A stretch of DNA of 64,000 bases from positions 248,001 to 312,000 of the forward strand of contig JAIXMQ010000008.1 in assembly GCA_025716855.1 (NCBI GenBank), written 5' to 3'. The position numbers and the translations under genes are program-made. This DNA is from Pilaira anomala. Taxonomy: Eukaryota > Mucoromycota > Mucoromycetes > Mucorales > Mucoraceae. Every line of letters begins with the position of its first letter. Position 1 is the stretch's first letter. The notes under the pieces were generated by a model that saw only the letters and a list, made by a program, of their open reading frames with translations, was not told where the DNA came from and did no database searches. This document shows, one piece after another, positions 1 to 11,778 of this stretch.

Positions 1-334
1 CACCTCCATACATGTGTAAGATAGTAATCTACTTCATCATGAAAGCTAAGAAAAACATAATGAGAATATGTTTTGTTACTTTTTTTTTTTTTTTTTTTTT
101 TTTTTGCTTTACTTGTGAAACACTGTAATTTTGACACCCGCAGCATCGCTAATCCGTTTTGCTTCTGACAGGAATTCAGGGCCATGTCCATCTATAATTC
201 ATGATAAATCATTGGCATTTGATTAACAGTTGTATGTTTATTTACCTCTATCTTCATTTCCTTTGGTGATAAACAAGAGAGCATGGATCATCTCGTGCTA
301 TGAAAATATATATTAGAAATTGAAAACTTAATTT

Positions 335-368
<34 letters not shown>

Positions 369-891
369 TGATAATTTACAAGCAATGTCTCAAACATATC
401 TTTCTTGGGCCTGAATTTAAGTATTGGTTCAGATAAGGCTACAATACAATGATGCTGTAACCTTTTATAAGTACATGTACCCGCACTATAATACACAGAC
501 ACAAACAAAAAAAAAATCAATCAATCAATGTAATATATATATATATATGTGTGGTAAACATGTATTACCATCTTGTCATTCGAGTTGACCATTTTACTTC
601 TACACCACTCAATTGATTGTTAAAATAAATACGATTAAAGTAAGAAAACAATTGATGTAAATCAGGTGTTTCTTCTTCTAATATACTTTCATCTACTATA
701 GTAGATAATTGATATGCTAAAGCCAAGTCTGACTTTTGTTGAGGTGGTAGTGGTGAAGAAGAACTTTGAGTTAGATCGATGACAAATTCATCTTGTAATT
801 GTTTCGCTAATGCTAAATCAGCTTTATAAACTTCCTCTTCTTCTGCCCATTCTTGTTGAAGTAAACGAGCTAATGCTTCGTCTGAATTCAT
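1..891 (-). CDS. SPRTN: SPRTN/Spartan-type DNA-dependent metalloprotease, 3' end outside window
   Basis: SprT-family protease that cleaves proteins crosslinked to DNA, acting in the nucleus at replication forks. The model is complement(join(<1..45, 113..191, 246..297, 380..485, 569..891)); all introns are GT...AG and the phases agree. The first exon carries short acidic helices resembling the N-terminus of animal SPRTN. It then enters the SprT core (HQLFSYFNRIYF, VEVKWSTRMTRC). The zinc site is HEMIH at residues 144-148, followed by GHGPEF with the third histidine at 163. The conserved FHDEVDYY segment runs to the window edge, so the rest of the SprT domain and any PCNA- or ubiquitin-binding tail are not visible. 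Family identity is seen directly in the motifs. The start at 891 is the only in-frame ATG before an upstream A-rich leader. Confidence 0.9.
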
Positions 892-999
892 GTTTATAAA
901 AAAAAAAAAAAAAATAAAAAAAAAAAAGAGAAAAAGAGAGAGAAAAAAAAAGAGAGTAACTTTTTATTTATTTATTTATTTACTGTCAAATCAATTTAA

Positions 1000-1650
1000 T
1001 CAAGAATAATAATCTGGTTTTTTAACATTGACACCATATTCAGATAAGGCAGCAGTAAGATCTTCCATTGTTAAAACAGTTTTACGATCCTTTAAAGAAA
1101 AGATTGTATTAGTTTATGGAGATGCATTATTATTATTATTATTATTATTATTTACCTTTCCTGATTTTCGGTTACCAGATTGTCTCACTTTAGAGTATTG
1201 AAATGCATCTGTGGCTATATCAGCAACAAATTTCTGTGTTGCTAAAGCTAATAGTCTTTTACTGTACAAAAAAAAAAAAAACTTTAGTGTCGATAAACAA
1301 GAAAAGAGGAAAACATACATTCTAACATCATCACAATCGAAACCTGATTTATTCAAATAATAGTCAGTAACTGCGTCGGGTATCTAGAGGAATAAATAAA
1401 ATAAGTAACAAAAAAAAACCCCATAAAGTGAATAAGTTGTTGTTGTTGTTGTTATTACAATAGGCGCATAGTTATCCATCAGTGCAAGGAATTCAGCCAT
1501 GGTCTTTTCTTTTTTATGTTCAATTTCAATTTTAGGTACTTCTATTATTGGTATTGTGATAGCAGGTTGTGAAGGTGGTTGTAACGGAGGTGGCATATCA
1601 TTGTTTTTATTAGGTATTTGAAGAGAATTGGATGTATTCGTATCACTCAT
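1000..1650 (-). CDS. TAF10: Transcription initiation factor TFIID/SAGA subunit TAF10
   Basis: Histone-fold subunit shared by TFIID and SAGA. The model is complement(join(1000..1089, 1156..1261, 1319..1383, 1459..1650)), 453 bases, 150 residues. A Pro-rich N-terminal tail of about 45 residues precedes the conserved block: [25 protein letters not shown], the [20 protein letters not shown] helix, a basic loop ([10 protein letters not shown]) and the final [19 protein letters not shown]. The protein ends shortly after the last fold helix, as is usual for the family. It is divergently arranged with the bZIP gene, with about 395 bases between the two starts. Identification is by conserved motifs and is firm. 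The third intron contains an (ATT)n microsatellite. Confidence 0.92.
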
Positions 1651-2045
1651 AATTGAAAGCTTTTTTTTAAAAAAAAAAAAAAAAAAAAAGAGAGAGAGAA
1701 AGAAGAAAGGAATAAGAAAAAGTCACGGTTCGGTTTAAATCAAAGATAAAACATGTACAATTAAAAATAACAACAAAAATAAAAAACTAAAACAAAGTTA
1801 AAATCTACAATCACTTTAAAGTATACTTGAACTCATTTTTTGCTTTAAAAAAAAAAAGAAGAAGGTCTTCAGGATGTAAGATAGTTAAAGAATACAGAGA
1901 GAGAGAGAAAGGGAGGGAGTATTAAATATCACGTGATTCTTTCATCATCATCAGGTACAACACGAAATTTTGTTTGTAAACCCTCCCTTTTTCTTTTTTT
2001 TTTCTTTTTTAATTTTTTTTTTTTTTTTTTCTTCTTCTTCTTAAC
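1651..2045. promoter_or_regulatory. Shared upstream region of TAF10 and the bZIP gene
   Basis: A 395-base spacer between two divergent starts. It holds A-rich leader sequence next to TAF10, a long pyrimidine (T/C) tract directly before the bZIP ATG, and a CACGTG palindrome near 1931. Bidirectional promoter use is inferred from the layout; no TATA box could be assigned. Confidence 0.5.
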
Positions 2046-2652
2046 ATGATTACAACTTCTATTACTGAAGCTTTTCATTTACTTGATGAAAAACAGAATA
2101 CAACACAACAAGTGATGGAGAATACAACAGTGTATACGAATAATGTATTATTAGATAGCAATAGTTCTGTACCAGGTAAATAAATAAATAAATGAAAAGT
2201 GAACAGAGAAAAAAGAAGAGAAAGGAAAAAAAAAAAAAAAAATAATAATTAGGTATTCAACTTCTTAAAAAATCAAGATTTATTAGCCGAGAAAAGCCAT
2301 CATAATCAATCAGGGACTAGTTCAGCCGAGGAAACGGTATTTCTTCCGACCTATACATCTTTACCGACCACGAAACTCGAGGAAGAACCTAATCCATTTG
2401 AACAGAGCTTTGAATCTACAGTGAAAATGCAAAAGACAGCGATAACAACAAAGTTACCTAGTGCAAAATCAATCGATAATCCAAAACCTACTCGATTGGA
2501 CGCATTAGAAAATCAATGGGATAGTTTAAGGTCGGGTATTCTATCACCTTCCATGTTACCAGGACCTACAACAACAGGTATCTATATCTATATATATATA
2601 TATATTTATATATAAAAAAGAGATGGAATTTGGTTTTTTATTTTTTTATTAA

Positions 2653-2684
<32 letters not shown>

Positions 2685-3258
2685 GGCAACGGGAAGAAGA
2701 ACGATAAAGTATGAAAATGGTAATACGTTTTATAATCACACATACGAAAATCCACCACCTACTGTAGTCAAACAACATTCAAGAAAGAAATCAAATAGTA
2801 GTAGTTCAGAAGGTTCATTTCAATCAACTCAAAATAAAAAGCAAAAGACAACTACTAGTAAAAACAATAGTAGACAGAGTGCAGATCCAGAAGATGAAGA
2901 GAAGCGAAAGAACTTTTTAGAACGCAATCGAATTGGTAAGAGAGAAAAAAAGAGTTTTTCTGTAGTACAAAAAAAAAACTTATATTTCTCTTTAGCTGCT
3001 TTAAAGTGTAGACAACGTAAAAAACAATGGCTACAAAACCTTCAAACCAAAGTAGAATATTTGGCAGCCGATAATGAACGATATCATATGCAAGCCAATG
3101 CGTTACGAGGAGAACTTATTAACTTGAAAACACTCTTAATGGCACATAAAGATTGTCCTATCAATCAACAAGAAATGAAAATCGCTTTAAATCGTCCTAT
3201 ACCGGGTGTTCCTTCTTTACCTCATTTACTCTCAAATAATACAACTGAAGATGCTTAA
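2046..3258 (+). CDS. bZIP transcription factor, ATF/CREB type
   Basis: Nuclear DNA-binding protein. The model is join(2046..2175, 2278..2577, 2684..2935, 2996..3258), 945 bases, 314 residues. The first about 200 residues are low-complexity and rich in Ser/Thr/Asn. The basic region lies at about 217-245 (KRKNFLERNRIAALKCRQRKK) with the signature N-x2-AA-x2-CR: Asn225, Ala228, Ala229, Cys232, Arg233. A leucine zipper follows. This basic-region form is typical of Atf1/ATF2-like stress regulators in fungi; the specific pathway is inferred. The 3' splice site of exon 3 is unusual: about 22 adenines followed by G. Exon 2 could instead begin at a nearby AG, but the AG at 2276-2277 keeps the frame. 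Confidence 0.88.
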
Positions 3259-3642
3259 TTGAAAAAAAGGGATAATTCGCTTTCTCTTTAATAAATAGTT
3301 TTTTTTTACTTGTAATATACAGTATGACTCGGTTGTAATTAAAAGTGTGAACACAGAGTGTGTGTGTGCCTCCCCCCGGTGCTAAATTAACAATTCCAAT
3401 TGGAGCATTTCAGAGACCCAGTTTTTTTAAAATGAGTGGCAGCATTCAGTGATACATAATAAAAGGCAAAGCATTGACAACATGTTGTTATAATACATAG
3501 TAACCATGTAAGATTTTATCTCTGCTGCTCCTTAATAAAGAAACAGTATACGCAGAATATTGGAACGTTAGGCTTTCACATAGCATCATCCTTAAAGCAT
3601 AAAGAACTCGCGAAGATGTAGTTAATAAAGAAAGCTTAAACA

Positions 3643-3678
<36 letters not shown>

Positions 3679-3772
3679 TCAAAAACGTAAATTGAGACAC
3701 AGTGAAATATACTTGTGTTGTAAAAAAAAGGAAAGATTTAACCATTTATATCTATCAAGATTGATCTAGAAA

Positions 3773-3813
<41 letters not shown>

Positions 3814-5524
3814 CTCCCTCTTTCTTCGAGTTACACACTCGGGTTATGCCTCTTTCTGGAAATACATACGAACCCCCCCCTTCGCACACATGAAAAATTT
3901 ATTAGCGTAACTATAATGTAGCAGGAATAAATTAAAATAACTATTTAAAGAATCTAAAGGTTAATGTAAAATATTTAGGTTTAAATGCAAGATGTGTCTT
4001 TTTATTTCATCAAGTTTTAAAAAAAAAATTTTTTTTTCAATTGATCTATTGTGACCTATGTAGAATTAACTGTCTTTTTGAGTTGACTTTCCAAGTTGGT
4101 ACAACAACAACAACAACAACAACAAAAATTCCTTGATAAGATAAAGCGTTAAAGTAAACAAGATGCTTTATAGTGATAGGTGATTTTCTCTGCTGGGCTC
4201 TATGTTTTCGTTACATATTCTTCCTTTAACAAAACGAAAACCGCCTCCTTTTTTTTTTTTCTGAAAAACCTCTCTCTCTCTCACGTTGTTTTTTTTTTGG
4301 GGATTCATTCTACTCAACAAAAATAGGTGCAAGAAATGATGAAGATGTAGATCAAAGTGTATACATTAGTATTTATTTCAAAAAAGGCAACTGTCATTTT
4401 TTTTTTAGAAAAAAAAAAAAAAAAAAAAGAGGATACTATGTTTAATAAGTCAACTATGGCTATATAAGTTAGCTAATTTCTCAATTGAGTTTGCTTTAAG
4501 CTTATGATTATGTATGTGTATACAACAATTTTTAGTTGAATACAAAATAAAGGGTTTTGGTTAATCTAAACAGCCTTTTTGTAATATTTATAATTTCAAA
4601 AAGGCGTTAATAAATATTTGTACATGGTTTATGTACATTCTCTAAAAAAAAAAAAAAAGCAAATCTTTTATTTATTATTTGATCTTGAAAACGTCAAGGA
4701 TTACATGAAAGTTTCAGAGAAATCTTGGAAAATCTTTTTGGGTCAGTATAGATCAACTAACATAAATTTGACTTGATAAACCTTCTACGGTTGACTCAAT
4801 TGAGTTTACAGCATTTTTTTTTTTCTCTTTCTTTTCTATTGGAGATAGTAGTATGGAGATGATCATTGGTTCTTTCTTTTTGATGACAACTAATTTACAC
4901 GTGGCGAATCTAAAAAGAAAGAGAGAGAGAGAGAGAGAGCGAGAGAGCGAGAGAGAGAAAAAAAATCCAAAAGGCGCTTTTTCAAAAAGATCAATACACA
5001 AACAAATGTTACAATTTTACACAAATAAATATACACTGAAAAAAAAAAAGGGGTAAATACAACAAAGGAAAGAATTTACCATGTAATATTAGATTCCTAA
5101 GTCAAGATTTTTTTTTTTTTTTTGTGTGTGTGTTTCAACTGCACCCAAATGATTTACGAATTGGTAACAACCTTTTGTTTCACGTGAGAGAGCTTTTGTC
5201 TATTTAAAATGTAGGTGGTATATAAAGGCTACACTGACTTTTTTAAAAGTCCTTTTTGTTTTTTTTTTTTTTTTTTGTGTTGCTTTTCAATAAGTATGCT
5301 GGAATGATGGAAAGTGCCTCGTGTTTAGTTACAATCGCATCTAATGTCTTTCTTATCTTTTTTTTTTTTCAATTTATTATGAGATCTTAAGATACATTGT
5401 ATTAATTCATCTTTTACATCAAATATTATGCAATTAAAAAAAATAATAAAAATAAAAAAAATAAAAAAAAAAAAAAGATTCAAAAAAGGAGTTTCTTGCT
5501 TTTTTTAAAAATATCTTTTTATAG

Positions 5525-5572
<48 letters not shown>

Positions 5573-5678
5573 ATTGCCTATTTGAGGGAACGCTCTACGT
5601 TATATAGAAGCCAGTTTATTATTTAGAATTGACAAGATATTTACAAAAAAAGTTATTTAAATTGGTTAGGATGAAAAG

Positions 5679-5722
<44 letters not shown>

Positions 5723-5855
5723 AATAAATAAGGGCATATGTATAATAGAGGAGTGATTGATTTTTTGTCATATAAATAATAAGCTGTGTTACAGTTGTCT
5801 TCTTTGAATTCCAAGTCTTCTCTTTTCCATATTTGTACAAAATAAAATGAGCGTG

Positions 5856-5887
<32 letters not shown>

Positions 5888-5900
5888 ACGAGTGTTTTTT

Positions 5901-5935
<35 letters not shown>

Positions 5936-5940
5936 TGTTT
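3259..5940. other. Gene-free AT-rich spacer, 2.7 kb
   Basis: No open frame with recognisable content on either strand. It holds many A/T homopolymers (for example 3777-3810 and 5527-5565), a CAA repeat near 4100, a GA-rich microsatellite at about 4919-4960, an ATT-type repeat near 5860-5880 and a TG repeat near 5922-5938. Short apparent frames here are products of homopolymer runs. It lies between two convergent genes, so it is probably 3' flanking DNA. Confidence 0.6.
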
Positions 5941-6753
5941 TTACTTTTTGGCAGAAGATCGAGTAGAAGTTAAATCTTTCCAAACAAAGCAAGAATTACC
6001 AACGATATGAGTTTTTGGTTTTCTACCTCTCTTTTTTCTTGGCATCTGTAAAAGAGTATCCATATTTGAATCTGTAAAGGCATTCATAGAATCATTCATA
6101 GTGGTATCATCTATAAGATGAACTTGTAATTTTGATTTAGCCATGATATCATTATCTGCTTTTAATTCTCTATCTTTTTGTTCCTGAGATACATGAATAT
6201 CCCAAACAGTAGGTGTCAAAAAGGTCCAACCACCACCATCAAAGTTATTGTTACAGGTTGGAGGTCGTCCTCTTCTTCTTTTAAGGACAGGTTGACCAGA
6301 AGAATCAAATACGATTTGAGTGTTTGGTATTGGGGAAGGTGATACGATTGTTGGTGTGGTTGTACTACTACTATTACTACTACTAATACTACTACGACGA
6401 CCACTCGGTTTGGGGAAATGTTCTAAAGTAGGTAGAGAAGGTGAAGATTCATTGGAAACTGAAGAAGATATAGAACTAGTGGATGAACATGGTGATGGAG
6501 AAGGTGATGGATGCGTGAGAATAGGTGACGTCCAGGTTGGGTTTGTATTAAATATAGGCTTGGGTGATGAAGAAGGTAAACGTAATCTTTGTGGTGGATC
6601 ATCTCCTTCCAATGGTGGTAAAGATGTTTTGGTATACTCTGAAAATGATGACGGTGAGGCCGGTGATAAATTTACTGTAGGTGGCGATGTATAAGGTGAA
6701 TTAATTAATAGATTTGAAATAGAGGGTAACATTCTAGTATTATCTTGATTCAT
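5941..6753 (-). CDS. AT-hook protein, Ser/Pro-rich
   Basis: Intronless 270-residue protein. Residues 1-150 are almost entirely Ser/Pro/Thr and predicted disordered. Two AT-hook cores are visible: RGRPP at 161-165, preceded by a basic KRR, and KRGRKP at 241-246. Between them is a short motif GWTFLTPTVWDIH that may be a conserved fungal box. AT-hooks bind the minor groove of AT-rich DNA, so a chromatin or transcription role is likely; no enzyme domain is present. The stop is followed directly by a poly(T)/TG tract. No specific orthologue is recognised. Confidence 0.72.
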   Translation of the reverse strand: MNQDNTRMLPSISNLLINSPYTSPPTVNLSPASPSSFSEYTKTSLPPLEGDDPPQRLRLPSSSPKPIFNTNPTWTSPILTHPSPSPSPCSSTSSISSSVSNESSPSLPTLEHFPKPSGRRSSISSSNSSSTTTPTIVSPSPIPNTQIVFDSSGQPVLKRRRGRPPTCNNNFDGGGWTFLTPTVWDIHVSQEQKDRELKADNDIMAKSKLQVHLIDDTTMNDSMNAFTDSNMDTLLQMPRKKRGRKPKTHIVGNSCFVWKDLTSTRSSAKK

Positions 6754-9700
6754 ATTTTTTTTTTTTAAAAAAAAGAAAAAGTATTAAAAAAGAAGAAGAA
6801 AAAAGAGAATAATAAATCAAGTGTTGCGATTTATATATATATAGGTATATATTACAAAAAAACTACTAAGAATACCGAGAAAAATCATATTTCCTTTTTT
6901 TTATTTTTTTTTTTTTTTTTCTACTTTCTTGTACTTCTCCAACCCGATCAAATAAAGTTGAAGATCCCTTTTTTATATGTATTTGAGAAAAATACCATAT
7001 AAAGCTATTACTTTATATTTGCCTTTTAACCTGATTTTACTATTTTTTTTTTTTTTTTATGTGTGTGTGTAGATGTTGGGAAGAGTTAAAAATATATATA
7101 TTCGTTTATTTGGTATTATTGACAACAATAACAAACGTTTATTGTTTCAACATTTTTATCTATTTGATCTTTTTTTAGTATTTATTAACTATGCATTTTT
7201 TTTTACATGACATGAATCACGTGCTGACTACTCTATTTGTGAATAGAATAAAAGGAAAAAGGTAGACAACTCTAATCATTCTATCGAAAATAAATAACAC
7301 AGTGCTTCCCCCCCCCCCCACTGGTATTAGGACTTTTAAAATATTTTTTTTTTTGGGGGGGGGGGGCTTAAGTTTTGTAAAAATGAACCTTCCAACTTCA
7401 ATTCGTGGATTCGTAAGAAACACTTTCTCATCTTAACTAAAACGCTTAGAACAATCCGGGTTTGAATAAGTCAAATAAAAACAAAAAAAAGTTGTTTCCA
7501 TAGCAACTTTATACATGTTAGCTAAAAAAAAAAAAAAAGGGAATCATCTTCATGTCTTTTCTTTCAAATAAATAACCAAATAAGTCGTATTTACCAAAAA
7601 AAAAAAAAAACTGTGTCGACGTCATATTTGTGATTACAAAAAGAGTGCCACTTGATCAGCTTTGAAGTTTCAAGATTAATCTACAATTTGTTTTTTTTTT
7701 TTGTAAAAAAAAAAAAAGGCGGAACCAATCTTATACCGATTACCGTCAGAGCCCCCCCCCCCCTCCTCCTCCTCTTCTTCTAGTACTTCGTATGAACTTT
7801 AGTAAACAATAGAATAAAGTATACGCTCACTTTCATGGTGTTATGAAAACCTCTGATAAATCAAGCGGATATAGCATTTTGTTTTTATATTTTGAATTAT
7901 AAAAGGTTAAATTTTACTGTCCTTTTTTTTTTTTTTTTTTTTAAGAGAGACGTTGGTGGGTAAGGAAAGCCAGTATGATTAAGATCAGAATTAAGTAATC
8001 GTCCAGCCAAGAAGACCCTTCAACAGCATTACGTCTTCGTAGTATTAGTACTAGTAAATCTTTACTTAATCCAAGCGAAGTTTTTTTTTTTTTTGATTTT
8101 GGTTCTCAGAACCATAACAGAAAAGTCCTCTGCTGTTCAGAATTCGAGAATATGAAACTCCCGTTTCATTGTTTCGTCCGTTCCTCTCTACCTTCTCTGT
8201 GTAATGATAATATTATCATCAAGTAGGCCGCTAAAAAAAAAAGCTTAACCAGTTTCGAGCGAGTTTTTACATACTTTTCTAATTTTCTAAGACAGAGACA
8301 ATATTTTGAAGCAAAAAGCACAAATGTGTGTATTTAAATAGCTCGCCATAGAAACAACAAAGTATGGAGCAAGGAAGATGATACGTCAGTATAACGCCAC
8401 CAATGAAAGGAAATTGTTTTTTACAGCCCTTGTAAGTTGTATATATACGTATGAAGAAGCAGCAAGTTTTAGAGCTGGCAATTAAACTTTACTGTTGAAG
8501 AAGAAAAAACTTTAATAAGAAAAGCAATAAAAGCTCAGGGGATATCCAAGAATTAGGAGCTTTTTCCTATAATTGTATAAGAATTAAAGCTCTGACAGCA
8601 GATGCATCTTATATATAGTTTAAAGAGTGTCTATATACATAGTAAAGGCTTATTTTTTAACTCAGTTATTTTTTGGGTGGAAGAATGTACTGTTAGTCAA
8701 TTATCCAAAATTGTTTAATAAGTAAGTTTATAGTCGTTTATTATTTGTTGTGTACAATTACAAAATACACAAGAGATCCCCAAATAGATTATCGATGAAC
8801 TCTCCTTTTTTTTTATTTTAAAATAATGATGTCCTTGATACGTACATATTTACTTTTGTAATGTATGTACGTCAGGCTTTTTTTTTTATATATATATATT
8901 GATTTAAGCTTCTAATGTTGTTCCGAGAGATCTCTTTCTTCTATTTTTCTTTCTTTACCCAATAAAACATTTTAAAAAAGTAGGACTTATTTAGTAATTT
9001 AGATTCTGTGGAAAATTGTGCCAATTAAAGAGAGATTTTTACTAATCAAACTTTTAAAGTAATTAAATAGAATCAAAGGAAAAAGTAATATAATAATATC
9101 TGGGCGTATTCTCTCTAAAAAAAAAAAAAAAGAAAATTTTAAAATAGCAGCGGTGTATTCCACATTTATAAACCTTCCCCCCTTTTATTGATTTATAACA
9201 TGATACAGTTTAATAGAATAAGGTTGTTGAAAATGAAGCTGAAGTTGATGATAATGAAAAAACCAATGATATGTAACAGAGTTAGGTATTTTCATTTCTG
9301 ATGATGATGAGGAAGAAAATGAAAACGATGATAATCATATCGTACAATCAATTTTCCTATTAACTATAGAGTTTATCTCATAAGGTATACATTTAATTCA
9401 AAATAAAAAAAAAAAGTTAAACTAAAGAGTCTCACATAAGTGGAGAGGTAGGACTTGATTAAAGATGAAGAAAGAAAAATTAAGTCAGATATATTATGTA
9501 AGACTTTAGTCGAGATTAAGAGAAGCACCATTTAAAAGAAAAGGTAGTTACTTTTTTATGGCTGATGTCTTTGATGGTTTGTTCAGGTAACCAATACAAT
9601 ATGTTAGATGATCAAGAAAGCGAAGCTCATATGTACTGTTTATATCGCTTCTTTAGATTGAACATCAACAATGATATTAGGAACAGTTTTTTTTTTTTAT

Positions 9701-10033
9701 TAAACTATATGAACTTTCGTCATTGCTTGACAATACAGACACAAAGCAGAATAACTTTTGTTAAGCACTTTCGTGATAAAAATTACACATATAAACATTA
9801 CTGAATAAGAACCACATCTCACTCTACCAGGAGTAAATAGCAAACTATCATTTACTCCACCTTTCTCCTTTATAATAGGATTAATAAAAAAAACTATTGT
9901 GTAAACTTATAAACATCAAAAGGGTCCCGACTACAAGTTTGTTGTTGTTGTTTTTTTTTAAGCTCAGTGTATAAAAACTAAGTTTTAAAATTTTTTTTAC
10001 AGCTTCGTACAGACTTGACTCTTTATTTCAGCC
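6754..10033. other. Long AT-rich spacer with homopolymers and weak coding traces
   Basis: 3.3 kb with no convincing gene. It contains A/T runs, a C12 run (7308-7319) facing a G12 run (7355-7366), a C-run followed by CTCC repeats near 7750, and TA-rich microsatellites near 8888. Around 9225-9390 there are short acidic frames (Asp/Glu/Asn-rich) broken by stops that might be gene debris. The last 30 bases lead into the HEAT-repeat gene. Confidence 0.5.
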
Positions 10034-10412
10034 ATGTCAAACGAAACTACCGAGATTACCGAAACTGTGATAAAAGTAAAAACAACACACACAAAACTTA
10101 TCTTTTTATCAAACTAATTCATAAAAAAAAAAAAAAGTCTTTAGATCCATACTTGTCGACATTAGCAGATAAAAGTACACGCGATCGACCAGTAAAGCGA
10201 AGAGCGATCGAGGTAGTCAAGAAAGAAACTTTACAGATAAAAAGTTGGACGAACGCAGAGACAGCCGCAGCTGAATTATTAACTCACTTGATTGATTCCT
10301 TATTGGTCTGTACAGAAAGTGGGATTGAAAGTGTACGAGAGCAAACGGTGGGCATTTTAGACAGGTAAAATACCCTTTTTCGTTACTATTTAAATATAAT
10401 TTACTTGCTCAC

Positions 10413-10443
<31 letters not shown>

Positions 10444-11778
10444 TTCTAAGCCTGATAGAGAAATGTCAAGTTGGTGGAATCAATCATGCTACAACCCTTA
10501 AATTATTTCAATCTGCTTTACAACGATTAAAGGAAGAACAAACAGAGGAAATTCGAATGAATTGGATGGATTTATGCAGTACATTATTCAACAGACTTAA
10601 AGAACAAAAGATTTCAGTTGCCGAAAGTGAATGTGTGCAAGATATATTCCAAGTAGCTAGTGAAGATGGGTTTTCAGAAGTTACACAACGTGCAGCCAAA
10701 TTAATTGAGGTCTATGCTCAGAGACAGCCTAAATCAACCGATTATGGATGTGAACGCATGATTCGATTGACCATACCTTTCTTAGTTCATCGACATACGG
10801 CAGTACGTGTATTAGGTATCAAGGCAATGATATCTGTCTTATTAGCTTCACCTAAAGGACTCCATTTGTTATTTGAACATGTATTGGAGCGAGAACCAGT
10901 AGTACCAGCCTTGATCTATGATCATTCCCCACTGGTACGTGATCATTTATTTAAAGGCTTAGGTAAATTATTATGTGATTGGGAACCGCGTGATCGATAC
11001 CAGTATGGTGAGAGAATCTTACCGATTATACTTTGTGGTGTGTTTGATGAATTACCGTCTGTTCAAGTGACTTGTAAATCCAGTTTAAATCAAGTGGGTC
11101 AAAGCTGTACACGTGATTTATTTGAAGCTGATATCATTCAAGAAATACCAAGTGATACTAAAGTGTCTGAGACAATAGGTAATTTATACATGTAGTAAAT
11201 TGATAAAGTTTTTTTTTTTTTTTTTTTTACTAACTGAATAAAGAAAAAAATAAAATAATATAGGCTTAAAACAGTTGGTTCATATTTGTTTTGATAAAAG
11301 TATCGTTCATTTACTGGAAGCAAGTACAGATTTCATCATGAAAAGACAAGTGACAGCATTAGATGCTTTAAGCTTATTCTTAGAATATGCACAACCCGAT
11401 GATTTAGTAAAAAATTTAAAGAAGATCATGCATTATTTGATGATTGTTTATAGCCACCATCAAGAAGAAGAAGAAGAGGTGAAAGAAAAAGTGTTTTGTA
11501 TTATTCAGTTACTGGCTCATCAGTTACCTTCCTCGGATATCTATTTGGATGTCTCGTTGGCTAAATTGAACCACAATGATTTGATGACAGAAAAGAATGG
11601 ATTGGATGCGAATCAAACTGTATTGACCGTAATGGTCTTTTTGTATCAGTTTCTGTTGATTAAACCTGATGGTACTGCTGAACGTGTCTTAAAAGCAATC
11701 GAAAGACCCGGTTTAAAACAATTTTTGGGGCAGGATTCTATTCATTATATGAAAGAGATTCGCCTCTTGATAGAATAA
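10034..11778 (+). CDS. HEAT-repeat protein resembling dynein assembly factor DNAAF5/HEATR2
   Basis: The model is join(10034..10075, 10138..10364, 10451..11178, 11264..11778), 1512 bases, 503 residues. The protein is a chain of helical HEAT-like repeats. The strongest family resemblance is in the middle: RVLGIKAMI, then DHSPLVRDHLFKGLGKLL, a W-x-RDRYQY element, and LPIILCGVFDELPSVQ followed by NQVGQ. In animal DNAAF5 the matching segment has a D-x-SPxVR helix, a LRDRYS element and a LLPLLL..L.DE.P.IR repeat. These are recalled family features, not an alignment. DNAAF5 helps assemble axonemal dynein in the cytoplasm. The protein is shorter than the animal one (about 850 residues). Alternatives are TTI2 or another HEAT scaffold. 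The exon 2 acceptor is a poly(A) run ending in G. Confidence 0.62.

Noticed and set aside
4853..5056. Arg/Glu-rich frame over the GA microsatellite
   Set aside because: Produced entirely by the GA repeat.
6320..6694. 124-codon plus-strand frame rich in Gly/Asp/Val
   Set aside because: Antisense of the Ser/Pro-rich part of the AT-hook gene.
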